From Amblyornis subalaris (lineage: Eukaryota > Chordata > Aves > Passeriformes > Ptilonorhynchidae): 64,000 bases of DNA. A model generated the notes under the pieces. It was not told where the DNA came from. It saw nothing but the letters and a program-made list of their open reading frames with translations, and made no database searches. The position numbers and the translations under genes are program-made. Location of the stretch: positions 7,558,213-7,622,212 of the forward strand of contig JACAXG010000014.1 of assembly GCA_018881555.1 (NCBI GenBank), written 5' to 3'. Below, piece after piece: positions 58,691 to 64,000 of this stretch. The stretch's first letter is position 1, and every line of letters begins with the position of its first letter.

Positions 58691-59129
58691 ATTGCAAGAA
58701 AAAAAAAAGGCTCTCGATTAATAAAACGCGTTTCCAAGTGCTTCTAACGGGGAAAGTTTTTTGCCTCTTTTTTTTTTAGTATATAATAAAGTGTTGTGGG
58801 GAGGAGGAGAGACACTGATTTTAAATGGATGAGATGGTCTAATCCTATACACGAACGCATATTAATCCTGTTTAGAGATAACCTGTCTCCTTTTTGGCTT
58901 AATGTATTATCCTTATACACGGATAAAAACTTTGCGTTCCTATTAGTTTGGTCCAGATTGTTTTTTCTTGGCTTACTTCTGTAATATTTTTTTCAGCTTT
59001 TTTCCCCCTCTCGACGATCTGCTCAGAGGAAGCTAGATGGTTACACTTGGTTACACAAGTTTTATTCGAAATTATTTCCAGAGCGAGGGCTCACTCCTCA
59101 GCCAAGGGGACTGATTGATTCTGTCCCTC

Positions 59130-59420
59130 TCCGCCTCGCATTTGATGTGCCTCGTCCTATCGCGGCCAAGCCAATGAGCCGGGATTTTCATGGCGTCCCG
59201 GAGCAGCCCTTGCTGATTCCTCTTGCACCTAACCTGCAAGAAGTAGATTAAGCCCTTTTGGATATACTTGCTGATGCATTGCGCTGAGGAAAATTGCTCA
59301 GCGTTTGCTTATAGAAACCCATGTTACTGTGAATGTTCTTTTTTTCCCCTAATCGTGGTAACAAATAGCATCAGCTCCTGGAACAGTTTGGCAAAGACAT
59401 TCTTGCCTGAGTACTGCTAA
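59130..59420. promoter_or_regulatory. Candidate conserved non-coding element with CGCTGAG inverted repeat
   Basis: The block contains a CCAAT box (about 59171-59175), GGGATTTTCATGG, TTGCACCTAACCTGCAAG and the inverted repeat CGCTGAG (59282-59288) / CTCAGCG (59297-59303) with an 8-bp spacer. GCTGAG is close to a MAF half-site. Function is unknown; the call rests on motif richness and the absence of ORFs and repeats. Confidence 0.4.
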
Positions 59421-59789
59421 ACGGGAGAAGCTGACAGCTACCCGGTTATTACCTGAGCTCCTNGTAGCCCCCACCCCCCAGCTGATTACAAAACGTGTTG
59501 GCGGTAAATGACATTAGAACCAACAGTCAGACGCCGGTGGGCGCCTGGAGGACGTTTCTAGGGGTCAGCTCTTGTCATCCCGCGCACAAAAGAAGGGACC
59601 TGGTCTACATAGGACAGAAGAGATCGATGGTCCTGTATCAAACCGTATCATATCATTTCGATGCTCCTATTTGAAAAANAGGTCTCGTTCACACTTTGTT
59701 CGGGGCGTTTCAAACGCGCCGGAGCATCATCACCTGACAGCGCCCTGTTTACTGCCAACAAGTTGTAGCTCCCCCGGCCCCAATCTTCG

Positions 59790-59930
59790 CCCAGTGGCGG
59801 CTTAATAATAAACGCAGGAGAGTTTCGCCGGGGGGTGCCCGTCCCTGCCGGGGCCGGGAGCGCGGGGTGTCCGGCCCCGCCCGGGGAAGGGGCTGCGACC
59901 CGCGGCCGCTCCCCGCGCCACCGGACAGCC
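59790..59930. promoter_or_regulatory. Small CpG island
   Basis: About 140 bases of dense CpG lie between AT-rich sequence. It carries no recognisable promoter motif. Confidence 0.4.
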
Positions 59931-60589
59931 TTTGTGTCCTCCTGCTGCACACACCCATAATTAATCCTCCTTCTTACCGCTTACATCCCGGACCCAAGGG
60001 GCAACTCAAACCTATTTAGATCGCCTTGGTTGGTTGCACAAATTTAAGTGGCAAATGAGTTATAAACCTAATAACTGCTTTAATAAAAATAATTATTTGA
60101 TTATGGCAGAGGAAATTTGCTGGAGTGCAGGGATGCGGCTGGGTTTGCGATTTGGTGATGGTGAGGCTCTTCTTTGGATCGAACTCAAACGCCTTTTGAA
60201 AACGTTACTCTGAAAAAGAAAATCCCAAACTCAAAACAAAATAAAAAACAAACAGAAAGCACCACCAAAAAAAAAAATCCTAAACCGGACTTTACGTCAA
60301 AAAAAGAAAAAAAAAGCATTCGCCCCGATTCTCAGAGCGCCGTGGAACATTTCCCGTGATATTCGGAAGAAGAATTAATTTGTAAACAGAAAAATCAATG
60401 TGAGATTTGGGTGGCTTTGAATTAATTGAAAACAGTCAACACAGAGGACCATTAATCACAAACGCTGGTACCTCTTTCACTTTTTTCCCGTTGAGGATGA
60501 AGTTTCTGCGCCTCTTTCAAGTGTATTTATGCTTCTGGTTTTACAAGAAAAAGTGAGGATGCAACAAGACCAGTCGCGTTGTCCTCTCT

Positions 60590-60780
60590 ANACTTTTAAC
60601 GCTAGCATATTGTTTGATTACTAATTCGAGTTAATATGATCTTTATGGCAACATAACAGTGGATAATTGGCCCTTTTTCTGAACAACAATGTAAATCACA
60701 ATCGCTTTATTATTTAATAACGTCAAACGCTTCGTTGGATTGGCCCCGACAGAGAAGACCTTTTCTTTCTAGGCAGTGTT
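60590..60780. promoter_or_regulatory. Candidate conserved non-coding element, downstream of SOX2
   Basis: A GC-poor block about 12 kb downstream packs ATTGTTTGATTACTAATTCG, GTTAATATGATC, GGATAATTGG and AACAATG (60685-60691) followed by TAAATCACAAT. These read as SOX, POU-half and homeodomain sites. No coding potential or repeat is seen. Conservation is inferred from motif density only. Confidence 0.45.
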
Positions 60781-61059
60781 GTTGAGAAAGAACAATGCAG
60801 ATCTAATTGTGGAGATTTCAGAAGTTGGCTCCTGTAAATGAACAGCTTAGATATGGAAGTTCCAGCAGATGTCTGCACTTTTCCCTGTGACAAACCTTGT
60901 AACCCCCCTTCCTCCCCCTCTGCCCCGTCCTCCCCCCTCCCCGACTTATTGAAGATTTTTTGTTCTCACATCCTAGCAACAACCTAAATCTTCCAGTCGC
61001 GAATACACCCCTTTCCCCTGGTTGCTATCCAGCCCTCAGATGGCCGCCTTAAGCGTACA

Positions 61060-63060
61060 CACCAAATTAGCGCTTGGCCCAAGGCGCGCTCGCCCCTCGC
61101 TCGCCCCGGGCCCCCCCATCAGCAGCGGGCTGGGGGCGTCGGGCCGGCGGGGGGAGTCGGGGGGCTTTGGGCTCTCGGCGCTGCGGTTCGCCACCTTCTT
61201 GCCAGCCCTGCNAACGTGCCCGCGGTTTGTTTTGCAACAGTTTGGAGGCGACTGCAAGTCGCGCACGCCGTTATGTGGCAGGGGACGTGACAGGGCCTGC
61301 CAGCCCAGGGGGGGCGGCGGGACGGGCCCCCGGAGGCGCCCCAGATGTGCCACCCTCTGCCCCGGGGCGCTCCTGCCTCTGCCCCCTTTGTCCGGCCCCA
61401 CTGACCCGAACCCTCCTGCTGCTCCGTGACAGCGGCACTGAGCCTTCCCCGGAGTGGCACGGCTGCGGGGACAGGGCTCCCAGACAGAAGTTGAGAGACT
61501 TGTGGCAGGGCGGCCTCGCACTCCAGCGCGCATCCGCTCTCCCGGCCCGGTCCCCCGGCTGCGCGCTGCCCCGCAGAGCGCCCCCCGTTTCGGCCGCTGC
61601 GAGGGGTTTTCCCTAGCGCTGGAGGCGCCCTGCGGGGATGGGGCGGCTGGGGCGGCGGGTCTCGCTCCCCTCCTCGCCGCCGTTCCCTCCGAGGACAATT
61701 CCAGCCGAGAGGAGTTGATTTGGCAAAGTTTTGCGATGGGCGCTGGCAGCACTGCTGGGCCCCCGCCCCGTCCCAGCTCTCCCCGGCCCTAACAATGCGC
61801 GCTTTGCTGGGCGAGAAAGCCCCGTCATCTGCGGGGGGGGAGCAGGGGGAAGCGGCAGGGCGATGGGTACCAGCCCTCCGCGCAGCCATCGCTGCCAGGG
61901 GTGTCAAGAGGCGAGGCAGGTACACCGAATTAAGGATATTGTCCCTTCCTTTAGTGTGGGGTTTTTTATTATTCATTTACATTTTGACAAACCAACTAAA
62001 CCCTCTTGCGCCGCCAGCTCGGCGAAGCCCCTTTCTGCTCCCTCCCGGGGTGCTCCCACAGCTGCCCGGGGCAGGAGCCACCACGTCACAGCGATGCGGG
62101 TCCCCGGTGCTGTGCCTCGGGGCTGCCCCGGCCCCCCGCCCGCTCAGCCGGGCCCTCGGCGGGGCACCAAACACCGGAGGTGCATCGGCCTCGCACCTGC
62201 GACGGGTGGGGTTTTTGTTCGTTTGCAAGAACCCACTCGAAANACAGACTCGATCACTAAAATTACCCGAAAAAGAAACCCAAGTTGAGTGACTCGCCCT
62301 GCCTGCAGCCGTGGGAAGCGGTTGATGAATCCCTGTTGACCTTTGAGCTTTTTCTCCTCGAGTGGGTAGAAAAATCTTGATTTTTTTTTTTTTCCTCTAG
62401 CTTTCCCGGCTTGTTTGTTTGTTTTACAACTTTACTTCTCTCCGCTGACATCACCTGACAGGGAGAACACCGAGCACACTGGATGCTGCCCAGGGGAGTG
62501 CGGGAGCACAGGGGGCTCAGGGGGCACCGGGGGTCGCCGGGGCTCTCCCGACCGGCAGCCGCGGCCCCGCTCCGGGGCCCTGCGCAGCCATGGATGAAAC
62601 TGCGCGACTTCCCCCCGGTGCCTTCAACAGGAGAACGAGCTCCCGGAGCCCCGGGACCCAGCGGGCCGGACCGGGCCGGGCCGGGGGCGGCCCGGGCGGC
62701 CGCCACTCCCCCGCAATGAGCTCATTTCCATGTCTGCGCCTCCCGCAACTGTGAGAAAATCCGCCGGGACATCCCGCGTGCCGATGCTGCCTGGGCTGCC
62801 CCGGTCGCCCTGGTGACAGAGCCTGGGGGGAACTACAGAAATAAAATAAACCAAAACTTTTCCCGGAGCCGGCACATCGCAGGTTTCCGCGGGAGAGGGG
62901 GATAACCCCACGCCCACGCGTGTCGTTCGTGGGGCCGGGCTCCCTGGAGCACCCGCCTGGAGCCGTGCGCGGGGTGGGGGCAGGGAGGGGCTGGTGCAAA
63001 AGTGCCCGGGGACGGTCCGAGAGGGGGAAGGGAGCGCTGAACAGCCCCACACTTATCAAT
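61060..63060. promoter_or_regulatory. CpG island cluster at the downstream end
   Basis: Dense CpG at about 61060-61700, 61740-62200 and 62480-63060 is separated by a TTTTTTATTATTCATTTAC stretch and a T-run at about 62380. Ns lie at 61212 and 62243. The longest frames (285 and 238 codons, minus strand) are Arg/Pro/Ser-rich and overlap frames in other phases, so they are treated as artefacts. An element or non-coding RNA start is possible. Confidence 0.5.
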
Positions 63061-63139
63061 AACAAGATGTATAAATATCAAAGTGAAGGAGCCCGAGTAA
63101 GTCTTTCTAGAAGCGCGGAGGAAGCTTAAGCAGCTTTCT

Positions 63140-63460
63140 TTAATGGTGATTTGTAGCTCTGTAAGGGGCACGGATAGCAAATACCCTGCAGGTGCATGTT
63201 GTAACACTGCCATCCGGACTTTAATGTAGATTACTCTCCAACTCGTTTGATCGGTCCTTTGAAACCCTTTACAATTGCCTGTGACGAACCGCCAGTCTCA
63301 GTTTTTTTTTCTTTGAATAATGCCTTAAGGGTAAGTCCTCGGGGCTTTTAAAGATCTCCAGCACATTTAAGAAAAAAAAAAAAAAACACGTTAGATTTTT
63401 ACTTTAGAGCGTGGGTCCATGTCTCTCAACTTGGAGCTGTTAACAGGCATCTTTTAAATC
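63140..63460. promoter_or_regulatory. Candidate conserved enhancer about 14.5 kb downstream of SOX2 (possible N-1)
   Basis: An AT-richer block follows the last CpG island. It holds TTTGATC (63246-63252) and CCTTTGAA (63256-63263), both TCF/LEF-like and 3 bases apart, then CAATTGCC, then CTTTGAATAATGCC near 63311. The described N-1 enhancer, which drives SOX2 in the posterior epiblast in response to WNT and FGF, lies roughly 15 kb downstream of chicken Sox2 and uses LEF1 sites. Position and motifs agree, but I do not remember the N-1 sequence well enough to claim identity. Confidence 0.4.
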
Positions 63461-64000
63461 ACTAATCATCTAATAACCATCAACTTTACTCTGANAGGGA
63501 GATACGGGGATCTTCTACAGACCTCCAAACATTTCTGTAGCATTTGGGAACATACTGGTTAAAATTTAGGAGGCAAACAGCCCATCCCTCCTGCTGAAGC
63601 CCTGGAGCTGGTGGCTCTCCGGTGTTTATGGACTCTCTGCTGGGTAAATCTGTGCTGAAGGCCTTTTTCCTGGCCATCGAGAACCCCCCGGGGTGGGTTT
63701 AGAGAGCAAATCGGAAGGGTGATGCAGGGGAGAAGCCAGGTCGGGGGCCATGCCTGCTCCACCCCAAACGTCCCACACCTCGACCCTGCTCTGGGACCCT
63801 CGTCCCCGCTGTGTTGGTGCCTTCTAGCAAAGACTGAGCGTTTTGGAGGGGGTTAAAAAAAAAAAAAGACACGAAGACACAATAAATCCCTCAGATGTTT
63901 CCACTCTCACAGCAAANAGCGTTTAACCTTTAATATTTATTCGTTACTACTAATTCAAAAAAATAATTACTGAACTTTTGGCCCTTCAACTTCCACAAGC

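Noticed and set aside
61036..61976. Overlapping 238- and 285-codon minus-strand frames
   Set aside because: Both lie in a CpG island in different phases of the same strand, with low-complexity products. At most one could be real and neither has support.

Overview
This window is a vertebrate, almost certainly avian, SOX2 locus. The only protein-coding gene I can support is the intronless SOX2 at 48902-49849 (+ strand). Its 315-residue product matches chicken SOX2 as I remember it. Two degraded CR1-type LINE copies, the typical bird retroposon, agree with a bird source. The species cannot be read from the sequence.

Layout. Bases 1 to about 34,300 are AT-rich non-coding DNA with the two CR1 copies (about 2580-3525 and 5060-6464), poly-A and poly-T runs, and several stretches whose motif content suggests conserved non-coding elements. 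At about 34.3 kb the composition changes abruptly. From there to the end of the window there is a dense series of CpG islands separated by AT-rich blocks crowded with homeodomain, POU, SOX, TCF/LEF and MEIS/TGIF-like sites. I see no recognisable transposon in that half. SOX2 sits in its middle, with a CpG-rich promoter (inverted CCAAT box), a 5' UTR of about 400 nt, one coding exon, and a 3' UTR of about 1.1 kb ending near an AATAAA at 50909-50914.

Regulation. Two blocks resemble, from memory, described SOX2 enhancers: the N-2/SRR1-type block at about 45440-45800 and the SRR2-type block at about 52540-52760. A block at about 63140-63460 lies at roughly the distance expected for the N-1 neural enhancer and carries two LEF/TCF-like sites. 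Other candidate elements are listed separately. In mammals the region is also overlapped in the same orientation by the long non-coding RNA SOX2OT; I could not place its exons here.

Nothing here is a microbial-style gene system. Almost every long reading frame other than SOX2 lies in a CpG island or simple repeat and is an artefact of base composition. The more unusual observations are a SRR2-like block whose SOX-OCT site appears degraded, interlocking inverted repeats in candidate enhancers, a G-quadruplex-prone tract just after the SOX2 stop codon, facing U24 and A25 runs in the 3' UTR, and a short upstream ORF in the 5' UTR.
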